The notes: generated by a model not told the origin, from the letters alone. A stretch of DNA of 64,000 bases from an uncultured Eubacteriales bacterium (GCA_900551325.1 URVM01000015.1:17903-81902); one strand, 5' to 3'; positions 32,997-42,498 are shown, counted from the first letter of the stretch. A program made the numbers and translations.

Positions 32997-34057
32997 TGAA
33001 AATTAAAAAAGCTAATCTTGTTATTATTTTACTTTCTCTTATTGGGATTATAGGCTATGTAAGCTATATGGCAAAAGGAGATTTTTTTAAGATATTTCAA
33101 CAAGCGAGAGATAGATGGATTGTTGTAGGGATATGTTTAATGGTTTTATATTGGCTACTTGAAAGTATTATTCTTCACTTAGTAACTTGTAAACTACACC
33201 CTAAACAGAAATTAAGGTCTAGTGTACAAACCACTATGATTGGACAGTTTTTTAACTGTATTACTCCTTTTGCTAGTGGAGGCCAGCCTATGCAAGCTAT
33301 ACATATGATGAAAACAGGAGTTCCTTTTGGACTTGCTAGTAGTTGCCTCCTAGTTAAATTTATTGTATACCAACTGGTATTAACTGTATATTCTCTTGTA
33401 GTTCTGTGTTTTAAGCTAAAAGAATTTTCTAGTATGGTAAATGGTTTTACTTACATGGTACTTATAGGCTTTGGGGTGAATACAGCAGTTGTAATAGGAT
33501 TAATTTGTATAGGTTGCTTTAGAAAAGGGACAGTAACACTTACTTATAAGGTGATAGATATAGTAGGTAGATTAAAGTGGATTAAAGAAGTAGATAAGAA
33601 AAAAGCATGTGTTTTAAAGGAATTTGATAGCTTTTATGAAAGTTTTAGATGGATGGGAAAGAATAAGACAGTTATTTTTTATATGATGTTTCTGTCAGCA
33701 GTACAATTAACAGTATATTTTTTAATACCTTATTGTATCTATCTTGCCTTTAACTTACACGGAGAGCTTACATCTATTATTTCTGCTCAAGCATTTGTAC
33801 TTATGATTTCTAGTTTTGTACCTTTGCCTGGTGGAGCAGGGGGAGCAGAGATTAGCTTTTTAGCTTTCTTTAGATTATTCTTTCCAGCTAATCTTTTAAA
33901 TGTATCTATTTTAATATGGCGTATGATTACTTTTTATCTAACCATATGTGTAGGCTTATGTTTTACCTTATGGAAAAAAGATAAAAAATCTATAAAAAAA
34001 CAATTAAAGGTAAATGTAGGATTAAAAAAATATAAGAGTATAACAAAAAAAGCCTAA
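32996..34057 (+). CDS. Lysylphosphatidylglycerol synthase TM-domain/UPF0104 family membrane protein (flippase-like)
   Basis: Polytopic membrane protein of 353 residues with about eight hydrophobic helices. The family motifs TPFASGGQPMQAIHMM and SSFVPLPGGAGGAEISFLAFF match the transmembrane flippase half of MprF and the AglD/UPF0104 family. There is no C-terminal aminoacyl-transferase domain, so it is not MprF itself. It starts within the stop codon of the glycosyltransferase gene, which suggests moving that enzyme's lipid-linked product across the membrane. Confidence 0.86.
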   Translation: MKIKKANLVIILLSLIGIIGYVSYMAKGDFFKIFQQARDRWIVVGICLMVLYWLLESIILHLVTCKLHPKQKLRSSVQTTMIGQFFNCITPFASGGQPMQAIHMMKTGVPFGLASSCLLVKFIVYQLVLTVYSLVVLCFKLKEFSSMVNGFTYMVLIGFGVNTAVVIGLICIGCFRKGTVTLTYKVIDIVGRLKWIKEVDKKKACVLKEFDSFYESFRWMGKNKTVIFYMMFLSAVQLTVYFLIPYCIYLAFNLHGELTSIISAQAFVLMISSFVPLPGGAGGAEISFLAFFRLFFPANLLNVSILIWRMITFYLTICVGLCFTLWKKDKKSIKKQLKVNVGLKKYKSITKKA

Positions 34058-34077
34058 ATCACTAAGATTTAGGCTTT
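34045..34077. terminator. Bidirectional terminator between the flippase gene and tRNA-fMet
   Basis: Stem AAAGCCTAAATC/GATTTAGGCTTT with a 5-nt loop. On the minus strand it is followed by seven T, a good terminator for the tRNA. On the plus strand it overlaps the flippase stop codon and has a weaker T-run. Confidence 0.75.
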
Positions 34078-34081
34078 AAAA

Positions 34082-34154
<73 letters not shown>

Positions 34155-34171
34155 TCATTAACTATAAAACT

Positions 34172-34200
34172 ATTATAAGTCTTTAGAGTGATGAAGTCAA
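34172..34200 (-). promoter_or_regulatory. Promoter of tRNA-fMet
   Basis: Minus-strand TTGACT (34200-34195), 17-bp spacer, TATAAT (34177-34172), about 18 nt upstream of the tRNA 5' end. Confidence 0.8.
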
Positions 34201-34322
34201 GGAATTTAACAAGTTAAAATTATCCAAGAGTAGAAAGAAGTAGATGGGAAAGGAAGTTTAGGCTTTAGTAGCCAAGCATTTTTATGTATAATAGCTGTAA
34301 AAAGATGTAAGGAGTATGATGG

Positions 34323-35162
34323 ATGAAAGTAGATTTACATATGCACACTTTTTTTTCAGATGGGACTATGTCACCAGAAGAAATTGTAGATAAAGCAGTA
34401 GAAAAACAAGTAAAGATTTTAGCCATTACAGACCATAACAAGTTAGAATCTTGGGAAGGTTTACAAAAAGCAGCCGCCAAGGCAGGAATTCTACCTATTC
34501 GTGGTGTGGAAATTAATGCAGCTTATAAAAATAAAGTTGTACACTTGTTGGCGTATGGTTTTAAGGATTCAAAGAAACTTTTTGATTTGATTAATTTGGC
34601 AGATGTAGAGATGCAACGTATGAGTGATGATTTAATTGTAAATTTAGAAAAAGTATATCCAAATGTTTCAGTAGAGGACTACACAAGCTATGATTATGAT
34701 AGAAGAAAAGGTGGTTGGAAGGGACTCCATTATCTTTTTGACAGGGGACTTAGTACCAAGCTTTTTGAAGGCTTTAAATATTATAAAGAGTACGGTTGTG
34801 ACTTTACCGAGTATAATTTCCCTACTCTTAGAGAACTATGTCAGGCTATAAAAGAAGCTGGTGGTTATAGTGTACTTGCTCACCCTATGTCATATTTTAA
34901 AGATTTATCAAAAGAAGAGCTTCTAAAAGAGCTTAACGACTTATATGAAATGGGATTACAAGGAATTGAATGCTATTATCCAACTCATAGTGAGCTAATG
35001 ACCAAAACTTGTATAGAGTTTTGTAAAGAGCATAATATGCTTATTACTACAGGAAGCGATGAGCATGGTGAGTTTGGAAAAGAAGCTAAGACACTTGACC
35101 AAACTATTGGTTGCATGAATATAACACGAGATATGATTAACATTGAACCACTTTTAAAATAA
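34323..35162 (+). CDS. PHP-domain phosphoesterase (RNase AM/TrpH-like)
   Basis: Metal-dependent phosphoesterase of 279 residues. Motif I is HMHTFFSDGT (residues 6-15), motif II AITDHNKL, then RGVEINA, VLAHPMSYF and SDEHGE, so all metal ligands of the PHP fold are present. Homologues remove nucleotides from 3',5'-bisphosphates or trim the 5' ends of RNA. A TATAAT with a TTTAGT at 17 bp lies at 34264-34292. Monocistronic, ending at the terminator at 35251. Confidence 0.87.
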   Translation: MKVDLHMHTFFSDGTMSPEEIVDKAVEKQVKILAITDHNKLESWEGLQKAAAKAGILPIRGVEINAAYKNKVVHLLAYGFKDSKKLFDLINLADVEMQRMSDDLIVNLEKVYPNVSVEDYTSYDYDRRKGGWKGLHYLFDRGLSTKLFEGFKYYKEYGCDFTEYNFPTLRELCQAIKEAGGYSVLAHPMSYFKDLSKEELLKELNDLYEMGLQGIECYYPTHSELMTKTCIEFCKEHNMLITTGSDEHGEFGKEAKTLDQTIGCMNITRDMINIEPLLK

Positions 35163-35250
35163 GAGTTAGAGTCTAAATAATAAAGGAGAAAATAGTCTGT
35201 CATGAAATGGAAGATAGGCTATAGAAATGAATAATAGTTTTCTCTATATG

Positions 35251-35301
35251 AAAAAGGCCAATGAAACATGGGTATAACTCCAAGTTTCATTGGCCTTCTA
35301 T
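35251..35301. terminator. Bidirectional terminator between convergent genes
   Basis: Stem AAGGCCAATGAAAC/GTTTCATTGGCCTT with a 16-nt loop; T-rich tails on both strands (CTATTTATT on plus, TTTTTCATAT on minus). Confidence 0.8.
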
Positions 35302-35370
35302 TTATTAAGCTCTATAAACATTAGTTATGAAAATAAACTATTCTTGTATGTAAAATAAGAGCTTTTATAT

Positions 35371-36645
35371 TTATTGTAGTAACTTAGTACTTAAAACACC
35401 TGAAGTAGCTTTTATAAAATCATTAACTGCTTTTTCACGCCATTTAGGTTCTGAAGGGAAGAACATTTCCATATATCTTTGATCAAGAATTTTCTGGGTA
35501 AGTTTTAAAGAAGTAGGGAACCAGTGGTTACGATTTTCATCAATAGTATATTTCATTGATTGTACAGAACTTAAGAAATCGTCCCCTAGTGTACCGAATT
35601 CAAAACAAGTAGAATAAAGTTCTTTAGATATAGCTTCCTTTTCACGAAGCTTGTAGAAAAATTCTGTTGTATCCCCATTAGTAGGGTAGAAGCCCTCAGA
35701 GTCATAAGCGATAATAGTATCATAATCAAAAGCAGCCTTTGATTCTTCCTCTGTCATCTTTTCATATTGTGAATTAAAAATAGTCATATTATATCTTGGA
35801 CCATAGCCAGAGTGAAGGTCTAGATGGATTATATTTTTATAATCAGAATGAAGTGTATCTGTAAATACTTCCTTTATGTAAGAAGTAGACTTTTCATCAC
35901 CATTTCCACCATAGTAAACACCTTGGGCTGCACTATACTGACCACCTAATAAGGCATTGCTAAGTGTAGATACACCTTGTGTAGAAATTTGTGTAAGAAT
36001 ATTACCTAAAAAGCCTAATTCATGTAATGCCATATTTTTAATAGGAGATGTAGGCTGTAAAAAGCTTTGTACCTTTGGATAGTCTGTATTTGTATCTAAA
36101 TCAAAACTAGGCCAATCAAGAATAAAGTTTCTATTTAAGTCTACATTGTTTTCATTGTAACGTCTTTGGTGCTTAACCCCATAAGGATTTACATTTGTAA
36201 TCATAAGAATACCAGTATTGTTTTTATCAAGCTTAGGTAAGAAATTATCTATAAATACTTCTAACATGGTAGCCCCTACATACCCTTCAATACCATGTAC
36301 ACCTGTAGTGATTACAATAAGGTTATCCTTTGTTTCTTCTGCTTCAAGGAAGATAGAATCAATATATAAATTATCATTACTATCTATAGGTTGGCTAAAA
36401 GTTTTGACCGACTTCCAATTGGTGGAAAACTCTGGGATATGATTTAAAAAGCGTTCCCTTATAAGATCGTAATCAGATACAAAGGCTTCCTTATAAGGAT
36501 AATTAGTAGTATCTGCATCTGGTTTTGAAATAAAATCTAAGTACATAGGAAACAAAAAAGTAAACAAAGCAAACAATAAGGCGGTTCCTATGAAAAATTT
36601 AAAGATGCCTTTAGAAAAGATTTGAGTGAAATTTTTAGTTGACAT
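35371..36645 (-). CDS. DUF2817 (M14-like) zinc hydrolase, membrane-anchored
   Basis: 424 residues. One N-terminal hydrophobic segment (about 12-36, FKFFIGTALLFALFTFLFPMYL) would anchor it outside the membrane. The metallocarboxypeptidase-like motifs are HGIEG (His/Glu metal pair), NVDLNRNF and LDLHSGYGPR (third His). These are as in DUF2817, a relative of M14 carboxypeptidases. Substrate unknown; cell-wall peptide or extracellular peptide hydrolysis is inferred. Monocistronic, convergent with the PHP gene. Confidence 0.8.
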   Translation of the reverse strand: MSTKNFTQIFSKGIFKFFIGTALLFALFTFLFPMYLDFISKPDADTTNYPYKEAFVSDYDLIRERFLNHIPEFSTNWKSVKTFSQPIDSNDNLYIDSIFLEAEETKDNLIVITTGVHGIEGYVGATMLEVFIDNFLPKLDKNNTGILMITNVNPYGVKHQRRYNENNVDLNRNFILDWPSFDLDTNTDYPKVQSFLQPTSPIKNMALHELGFLGNILTQISTQGVSTLSNALLGGQYSAAQGVYYGGNGDEKSTSYIKEVFTDTLHSDYKNIIHLDLHSGYGPRYNMTIFNSQYEKMTEEESKAAFDYDTIIAYDSEGFYPTNGDTTEFFYKLREKEAISKELYSTCFEFGTLGDDFLSSVQSMKYTIDENRNHWFPTSLKLTQKILDQRYMEMFFPSEPKWREKAVNDFIKATSGVLSTKLLQ

Positions 36646-36803
36646 AGCAGCTCCTTTACAAAACTAATATTTAGTTTAACTATAATTAAAAAATGTAATA
36701 ATATCAATAAAAATGTAGAAAAATAATGCAAAATAGTATAAAATTAAAACTTAAGGGGTTATTCAAATATTTAATATTTAAATAAGGGAAAGGGTTAATA
36801 AAT

Positions 36804-38300
36804 ATGAAAAATGAAATAGTAGAAAGAAATGAAATAGAAGTTGATCAGATTATATACAAAATATTTTTAGGGTCTATGGTTTTAATTCTTTTAAGTAATA
36901 TTTTACAGATTGTACTTCATGGGATACCAAAACTAAATATACAAAATGTAATATATAATGGTCAGTTTTTGATTTTTTTAATACCTATTATTTATTATAA
37001 AAAATCTACTAATAGGGAAAAGTTTAAAGGTCTTAGCATGATAAGTATGCTTATCTTTGCTTTTTTACTTTTTAGTAATTCATGGGTAAATGTAGCATAT
37101 ATATGGATTGCACCTCTTGCAATGGCAGGATTATATGGAAATATAAAATTAGTAAAAAATGTTTTTTATGCTACCATGCCTCTTATGGTTATTTCACAGT
37201 TTGCTTATTATAAATTTGCAGAGCCATTAGTTATAGAAACTACTTTAGAGCGTGCTATTTTAACATCTGTGTATTATGGTTTACAACTACTTGTTATAGG
37301 ATGGATCTATATAAGTGCAGCAAAAAGATCTGGTAAAATGATTAAAGAAACTTCAAATCTTAATGATTCTATGAATAAAGTTATGACCACTATGAAAATG
37401 GCAGCAGACCATCTGAGTGATATTGTAGGAAAACTTAGAAGTAGTATGGGGAGTTCAAATCAATCTATAGAAGAAATTGCAGCATCAACAGCAAATGTAG
37501 AGGCTGAATCTAAAACATTTTTTAGAGAAATTCAAGTTGTAGAAGAGGAAGTAGATGCTATTTATACTTCTATTGATCAAACTAAACAAAAGAACAAAGA
37601 GATTGTTACAAATATTGATATGTTAAAGCAATTAGCGGATACAAATAAAGAAAGCTTATTACATACAGTAGATGATATTATACAAGTAGAAGAAACTTAT
37701 CATGAAACAAATGAGATGATGAGTAGATTAAATGGGCAAATAGAAGAAATAAAGGGTGCATTAAATGATATTGATAATATTGCAAGCCAAACCAATTTAT
37801 TAGCTCTTAATGCAGCTATAGAAGCAGCAAGAGCTGGAGAACAAGGGAGAGGCTTTGCCGTTGTAGCAGAAGAAGTAAGGAAGCTTGCAGATGAATCAGC
37901 AGCTTCAGCGAAAAAGATTCAATTAGTTTTAGAAAATATTCATGGATACTCTAAAAATCTTACAGGACTCTTAGAAGAGGGGACAAATCTTATAAAGAGT
38001 AATGTACATTCTATCACAGGAACAACTAGTGACTTTGATAAAATGATTCATATGCAAAAAGGTATTTTAGAAGAAGCAAAAGGGATAGATGAAACCCTTA
38101 ACTATTTGGATGAAAGAGGAAAAAGTATTAAATTTAGTGTAAATAGTTTAAATGAAAATTATTCTTCTAGATATGAAAATATTACCTATATAGCAGGAGC
38201 AATTAATGATATGACAGGTATATTTGAAGAGTTTAGAGAGAACATAGAAGAGATCAATCAAAAGGCTGTTGAGCTTACACAAATAGCAGATGTGAAATAA
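36804..38300 (+). CDS. Methyl-accepting chemotaxis-like signalling protein
   Basis: 498 residues. The N-terminal ~190 residues hold about six hydrophobic segments with no extracellular ligand domain and no HAMP. A long coiled-coil signalling domain follows, with the hairpin tip DIASQTNLLALNAAIEAARAGEQGRGFAVVAEEVRKLADESAASAKKI. A membrane-embedded sensor is implied, similar to other 6-TM clostridial MCPs. No che or flagellar genes lie nearby. RBS AAGGGAAAGGG. Confidence 0.87.
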   Translation: MKNEIVERNEIEVDQIIYKIFLGSMVLILLSNILQIVLHGIPKLNIQNVIYNGQFLIFLIPIIYYKKSTNREKFKGLSMISMLIFAFLLFSNSWVNVAYIWIAPLAMAGLYGNIKLVKNVFYATMPLMVISQFAYYKFAEPLVIETTLERAILTSVYYGLQLLVIGWIYISAAKRSGKMIKETSNLNDSMNKVMTTMKMAADHLSDIVGKLRSSMGSSNQSIEEIAASTANVEAESKTFFREIQVVEEEVDAIYTSIDQTKQKNKEIVTNIDMLKQLADTNKESLLHTVDDIIQVEETYHETNEMMSRLNGQIEEIKGALNDIDNIASQTNLLALNAAIEAARAGEQGRGFAVVAEEVRKLADESAASAKKIQLVLENIHGYSKNLTGLLEEGTNLIKSNVHSITGTTSDFDKMIHMQKGILEEAKGIDETLNYLDERGKSIKFSVNSLNENYSSRYENITYIAGAINDMTGIFEEFRENIEEINQKAVELTQIADVK

Positions 38301-38310
38301 ATATAAGATA

Positions 38311-38352
38311 AAAACTAGGTGAAGCTAAAAATTTATCTAGTTTTTTATTTTG
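38311..38352 (+). terminator. Terminator after the chemoreceptor gene
   Basis: AAAACTAG/CTAGTTTT stem (38311-38318, 38337-38344) with an AT-rich loop and a run of T to 38350. Confidence 0.65.
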
Positions 38353-38367
38353 TCAAAAGATGTAGGT

Positions 38368-38396
38368 TTGACATTTGTATCGCCTACCTATATACT
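38368..38396 (+). promoter_or_regulatory. Strong promoter of the RNase J leader
   Basis: TTGACA (38368-38373), exactly 17 bp, TATACT (38391-38396). It is about 290 nt upstream of the start codon. Confidence 0.75.
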
Positions 38397-38402
38397 AAAA
38401 GA

Positions 38403-38684
38403 GTTAAGTAAGCTTATAAAGCTATCTAGTATAGAACGGTCAAATGAAATACGAACAGTATAGACAAGGCAATCGGAACGGCAAATTTAACGGTTTAACC
38501 TTTCACCTATACATCTTATGAAAAATGTAAACGAAAACATATTTTAAAACGTAAACGGGAAAATTAAGAAAAAAAGACTTTTAAAATTCGAAAAATATAT
38601 AATTATTAAATTTTATTCTAGAATTATAATTGCTATTTAAAAATACAAAAAGAAAATATTTAAAGAAAATACGGAGGTAAATGC
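38403..38684 (+). other. Long (about 280-nt) untranslated leader of the RNase J gene
   Basis: The sequence between the promoter and the GTG contains no ORF with an RBS and no obvious terminator. It is mixed-composition for the first 130 nt (AGAACGGTCAAATG, GGAACGGCAAATTTAACGG), then strongly A-rich. A second TATAAT at 38625-38630 could be a nearer promoter. It may be a regulatory 5' UTR or a separate small RNA. Confidence 0.45.
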
Positions 38685-40355
38685 GTGACAACAAGAAACA
38701 CAAAAGGAAAATTGAAAATGATTTCTCTAGGGGGACTAGGTGAAATCGGCAAAAACATGACTGTTTTTGAGTATGGTGAAGACCTAATTATCGTAGACTG
38801 TGGGTTATCATTCCCAACAGACGATATGCTAGGAATCGATTTAGTTATTCCAGATATAACTTATCTAAATCAAAATAAAGATAGAATTAGAGGGATTGTT
38901 TTAACACATGGTCATGAAGACCACATAGGTGCCCTACCTTATGTTTTAAAAGAATTAAATGTGCCTGTATATGGTACACAACTTACTATCGCACTTGTGG
39001 AAAATAAATTAATTGAACACAAGATGATGAATACAACAACGAGAGTTGTTGTAAAGCAAGGGGATACCATTAAACTTGGAAGTAGTTTTAAAGTTGAATT
39101 CATAAGATCAAATCATAGTATTGCAGATGCCGTTATGCTTGGAATATGGACTCCAGTGGGAACAATTCTTCACACAGGAGACTTTAAAGTTGATTATACA
39201 CCTATAAGAGGAACTGTACTTGATTTACACAGATTAGCAGAACTAGGTAAGAAAGGTGTACTTGCTTTACTTGCTGATAGTACAAACGTAGGTCGTACAG
39301 GACACAACCCATCTGAAAGAATGGTTGGAGAAACTATAGATAAAGTATTTAATCAATATAAAGATAGACGTATTATGGTAGCCACTTTTGCTTCTAACAT
39401 TGATCGTGTGCAACAAGTTATTACTGCTGCACATAAATACAATAGAAAAGTAGCAGTACTTGGACGCAGTATGGTAAATATTGTGCGTACAGCTAACGAA
39501 CTTGGTTATATAGATATTCCAGAAAAGACTTTAATTGAAGCAAATCAAATTAATCGTTATAAAGATGAAGAAGTTGTAACTATTATGACAGGTAGCCAAG
39601 GTGAGCCTATGGCAGCTTTATCAAGAATGGCTTTTTCTGAACATAAGCAAGTAGATTTAAAACCTGGTGATGTTATTGTACTTAGCTCAACGCCTATTCC
39701 AGGAAATGAAAAGACAGTTTCTAAAGTAGTCAATGAATTAGCTAGAAAAGGAACTGTTATTGTAAGAGAAGATACTCACGTATCAGGACATGCTACTCAA
39801 GAAGAGCTTAAGCTTATTCATGCACTTGTAAGACCTAAATATTTTATTCCAGTGCATGGAGAATATAGACATTTACAACAACATACAGAGCTTGCTCAAG
39901 AGCTTGGTATGGAAAAAGACCATACAACAATTCTTTCTATAGGTGAAGTCCTTGAAATGAATGGTGATGGCTTTAAAATAACAGGACGTGTACCATCAGG
40001 ACAAGTTCTTGTAGATGGACTTGGTGTAGGTGATGTAGGTAACGTAGTTCTTCGTGATCGTAAACTTCTTTCACAAGATGGTCTTATTATGGTTGTAATG
40101 ACTTTAGAACGTGATTCTAAAGCAGTTGTATCAGGACCAGACGTAATCTCTAGAGGTTTCGTATATGTAAGGGAAGCAGAAACCCTTATGAATGAAGCTA
40201 AAAGAGTGGTACAACGTTCATTAGATCATTGCCAAGATGAAGGTATTGTAAGTTGGTCAGAGATTAAAGCTTTAGTTAAAGACGACTTAAGAAGTTTCAT
40301 TTGGCAAAAAACAAGACGTAATCCAATTATCTTACCAATTATTATGGAAATTTAA
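38685..40355 (+). CDS. rnj: Ribonuclease J
   Basis: Metallo-beta-lactamase/beta-CASP ribonuclease (5'-exo and endo activity) for mRNA decay and rRNA maturation. 556 residues. The metal motif is HGHEDHIG (about 75-82), with HSIADAV, LHTGDFK and LADSTNVGRTGHNPSE, the beta-CASP histidine in HVSGHATQEELKL and HGEYRHL, and a C-terminal oligomerisation domain. It starts at GTG with CGGAGG 8 nt upstream. The long leader suggests post-transcriptional control. Confidence 0.94.
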   Translation: MTTRNTKGKLKMISLGGLGEIGKNMTVFEYGEDLIIVDCGLSFPTDDMLGIDLVIPDITYLNQNKDRIRGIVLTHGHEDHIGALPYVLKELNVPVYGTQLTIALVENKLIEHKMMNTTTRVVVKQGDTIKLGSSFKVEFIRSNHSIADAVMLGIWTPVGTILHTGDFKVDYTPIRGTVLDLHRLAELGKKGVLALLADSTNVGRTGHNPSERMVGETIDKVFNQYKDRRIMVATFASNIDRVQQVITAAHKYNRKVAVLGRSMVNIVRTANELGYIDIPEKTLIEANQINRYKDEEVVTIMTGSQGEPMAALSRMAFSEHKQVDLKPGDVIVLSSTPIPGNEKTVSKVVNELARKGTVIVREDTHVSGHATQEELKLIHALVRPKYFIPVHGEYRHLQQHTELAQELGMEKDHTTILSIGEVLEMNGDGFKITGRVPSGQVLVDGLGVGDVGNVVLRDRKLLSQDGLIMVVMTLERDSKAVVSGPDVISRGFVYVREAETLMNEAKRVVQRSLDHCQDEGIVSWSEIKALVKDDLRSFIWQKTRRNPIILPIIMEI

Positions 40356-40376
40356 ATAAAGCTTATTTAATATACT

Positions 40377-40417
40377 AAAAGGAGTTAGACTAGAAAAAGT
40401 CTAACTCCCTTTGTTTT
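40377..40417 (+). terminator. Terminator after the RNase J gene
   Basis: AAAGGAGTTAGACT stem pairing with AGTCTAACTCC, 6-nt loop, then CTTTGTTTTA. Confidence 0.8.
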
Positions 40418-40478
40418 ATCTAGAAAATAAAGTTAAGAGAACTTAAAAAACTAGAATAGATAAAACATAAAATTAAAA

Positions 40479-40540
40479 GCATAAAGTAAAAAGCAAAGAA
40501 TAAAATACATAAAGCAAAAAACAAAATGCATAAAGTAAAA
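40479..40540 (+). repeat. A-rich quasi-repeats in a spacer
   Basis: GCATAAAGTAAAA occurs exactly at 40479-40491 and 40528-40540, and as ACATAAAGCAAAA at 40507-40519, in an A-rich, T-poor stretch (40430-40560) before the GNAT gene. Otherwise nothing recognisable in this gap. Confidence 0.55.
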
Positions 40541-40588
40541 GCATAAGAAATACAAAGTAGTACCAAGGAGAGTAGCGGAGGGAAATAA

Positions 40589-41134
40589 ATGAATAAAATA
40601 GAGACTAAAAGACTTATATTGCGAGAGTGGACTTTAGAGGATGCAGAGGATTTATATGATTATGCACGTGATCCTAGGGTAGGACCTAGTGCTGGATGGC
40701 CACCTCATACAGATATAGAAGTAAGTAGAAGTATCATTAAAGGATTTATAAAGGAACAAGAGGCCTATGCAATTGAACTTAAAAGTATTCATAAAGTTAT
40801 TGGAGGGATTGGCTTACATAATAGGCAAGTAGATAAAAATTTAGAGGGAGTAACCCAAAGGGAAGTAGGTTATGTACTACATCCTAATTATTGGGGGAAA
40901 GGTTATATGACAGAAGCAGTTGAGGGAATTTTAGATTATGGATTTAATGAGCTTAATATAGATGTTATATGGTGTGGACACTTTGATTTTAATGAAAAAT
41001 CTAAAAGGGTTGTAGAAAAGAGTGGTTTTAAATATAACTTTACTGAAAATAGAGTATTAAGTTTATTAGAGGATAAAGAGGTTAAATGTTTGTGCTATAA
41101 TCTTACAAAAGAAGAATATGCACTTTTATCTTAG
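40589..41134 (+). CDS. GNAT family N-acetyltransferase (RimJ/RimL-like)
   Basis: Acetyl-CoA-dependent transferase of 181 residues. N-terminal ETKRLILREWTLEDAEDLYDYA is the RimJ/RimL signature. The acetyl-CoA binding region is REVGYVLHPNYWGKGYMTEAVEGIL (Q/R-x-x-G-x-G/A type, here GKGYMTEA), followed by VEKSGFKY. RBS GCGGAGGG. The acceptor (protein N-terminus, antibiotic or metabolite) cannot be read from sequence. Confidence 0.87.
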   Translation: MNKIETKRLILREWTLEDAEDLYDYARDPRVGPSAGWPPHTDIEVSRSIIKGFIKEQEAYAIELKSIHKVIGGIGLHNRQVDKNLEGVTQREVGYVLHPNYWGKGYMTEAVEGILDYGFNELNIDVIWCGHFDFNEKSKRVVEKSGFKYNFTENRVLSLLEDKEVKCLCYNLTKEEYALLS

Positions 41135-41179
41135 TATTTCCATACATTGATAGGGAGACTAGATAAAGGAGCTTTTAAA

Positions 41180-41683
41180 ATGCGTAATTTTAATCCACGT
41201 TCAAATAGATTACACATGAATAAGATGCGCAATGAGGAAAGTAGTACTCTTTCTACACCTACTTTTTATAAGACTTTAGATGAAGCACTTATGCTTATGT
41301 ATAACGCAGTACAAGGTGAAAAAGAGGATGAGCTTTTCTATAATTACCTTATAGGTATAGCACCTACACAAGAAGAAAAAAATATTATTATGAGTATACG
41401 TGATGATGAGAAAAAGCATAATCAAATGTTTAGAAAGATTTATCAAAACTTTACAGGACAACAAATACCACAACCTAGAGAAGTGAATTTTGTTAAACCT
41501 AATTCTTATATAGATGGTATTAAAGAAGCTTTATTTGGAGAATTAGGAGCAGTAGAGAGATACCGTAATATTCGTGCTGGATTACCAACACAATACTATA
41601 GAGATGCTGTATTTGAAATTTTAACAGACGAACTAAAACATGCTACTAAGTATAATTATATTCTAAATTTGAATAATGAATAA
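41180..41683 (+). CDS. Ferritin-like/rubrerythrin-like domain protein
   Basis: About 167 residues, four-helix bundle. Start ATG at 41180 (AAAGGAG upstream); an earlier TTG at 41147 has no RBS. Possible diiron ligands: E in GEKEDELFY, E-x-x-H in DDEKKHNQMF, E in GELGAVERYR and E-x-x-H in TDELKHATKY. This pattern is as in the ferritin-like and spore-coat-associated clostridial families. Located after the GNAT gene, ending at a small terminator. Iron or oxidative-stress role is inferred. Confidence 0.8.
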   Translation: MRNFNPRSNRLHMNKMRNEESSTLSTPTFYKTLDEALMLMYNAVQGEKEDELFYNYLIGIAPTQEEKNIIMSIRDDEKKHNQMFRKIYQNFTGQQIPQPREVNFVKPNSYIDGIKEALFGELGAVERYRNIRAGLPTQYYRDAVFEILTDELKHATKYNYILNLNNE

Positions 41684-41686
41684 TAG

Positions 41687-41717
41687 AAAAGGGGCTGTCT
41701 AAAAACAGCCTCTTTAC
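41687..41717 (+). terminator. Terminator after the ferritin-like gene
   Basis: AAAAGGGGCTGT / ACAGCCTCTTT stem with a 6-nt loop and short T-run. Confidence 0.75.
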
Positions 41718-41832
41718 TATTGTTTTGTAAAAATACTAGTTTGTAGGGATAAGCAAAGAAGTTCATGGTAAACTATGGATATATATAGTAAAGATAGATA
41801 TAAAAAGTATTGTATAAGAATAGGAGGAAAAG

Positions 41833-42498
41833 ATGTATAAAATTCTTATTATAGAAGATCAAGAAAAAATACGTGTAGAATTAGGTGAACTGCTTAAACG
41901 TTATGGGTATGAAGTAGCAGTTGTAGAACAGTTTGAAAATGTTCTTGAAGAGATTAAGAAGGCAGAGGCACACCTTATTTTATTAGATATTAATTTACCT
42001 GTTTTTGATGGGTATTATATTTGCAAAGAGATAAGACGTGAAAGGGATACACCTATTATTATTGTAACAAGTAGAGATAGTGATATGGATGAACTTATGA
42101 GTATGAACCTTGGGGCAGACGACTTTATTACTAAACCTTATAATACTCAAATTCTGCTAGCTAGAATAAGTGCAATTTTAAAGAGGACTTATGCAGGCTA
42201 CCAAGAAGTCATGCAGTTTAGCAACTTTAAAATTAATTTTTCTAAAGGAATATTGATTCATGAGGAAAAAGAGGTAGAACTTACTAAAAATGAAATGAAA
42301 ATCTTAGCTTGTCTTACTAAAGATAAAGGTTGTATTGTCTCGAGAGAAGATCTTATGAATTATCTATGGGATAGTGAATGGTTTGTAGATGATAATACCC
42401 TTACGGTTAACATTAATAGACTACGTAAAAAGTTTGAAAGCATTGGTGTAGAGAATGTGATTCAGACGAAAAGAGGACAAGGATACTTGATTGAGTAA
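41833..42498 (+). CDS. OmpR-family response regulator, BceR-like
   Basis: 221 residues. Receiver domain with acidic pair Glu8-Asp9, phospho-acceptor Asp52 (LLDINLP), Thr in VTSRDS and Lys in ITKPY. C-terminal winged helix (VELTKNEMKILACLTKDKG...NTLTVNINRLRKKFESIG). RBS AGGAGG. The nearest partner kinase is the BceS-like protein at 45.5-46.6 kb, transcribed in the opposite direction with the ABC genes between. That split order is unusual for Bce modules. Confidence 0.92.
   Translation: MYKILIIEDQEKIRVELGELLKRYGYEVAVVEQFENVLEEIKKAEAHLILLDINLPVFDGYYICKEIRRERDTPIIIVTSRDSDMDELMSMNLGADDFITKPYNTQILLARISAILKRTYAGYQEVMQFSNFKINFSKGILIHEEKEVELTKNEMKILACLTKDKGCIVSREDLMNYLWDSEWFVDDNTLTVNINRLRKKFESIGVENVIQTKRGQGYLIE

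Noticed and set aside
32996..34057. Full MprF lysyl-phosphatidylglycerol synthase
   Set aside because: The C-terminal aminoacyl-transferase domain is missing; only the flippase-type membrane domain is encoded.
40479..40540. Origin-like iterons
   Set aside because: Only three imperfect copies, no DnaA boxes or replication gene nearby; better read as low-complexity spacer.
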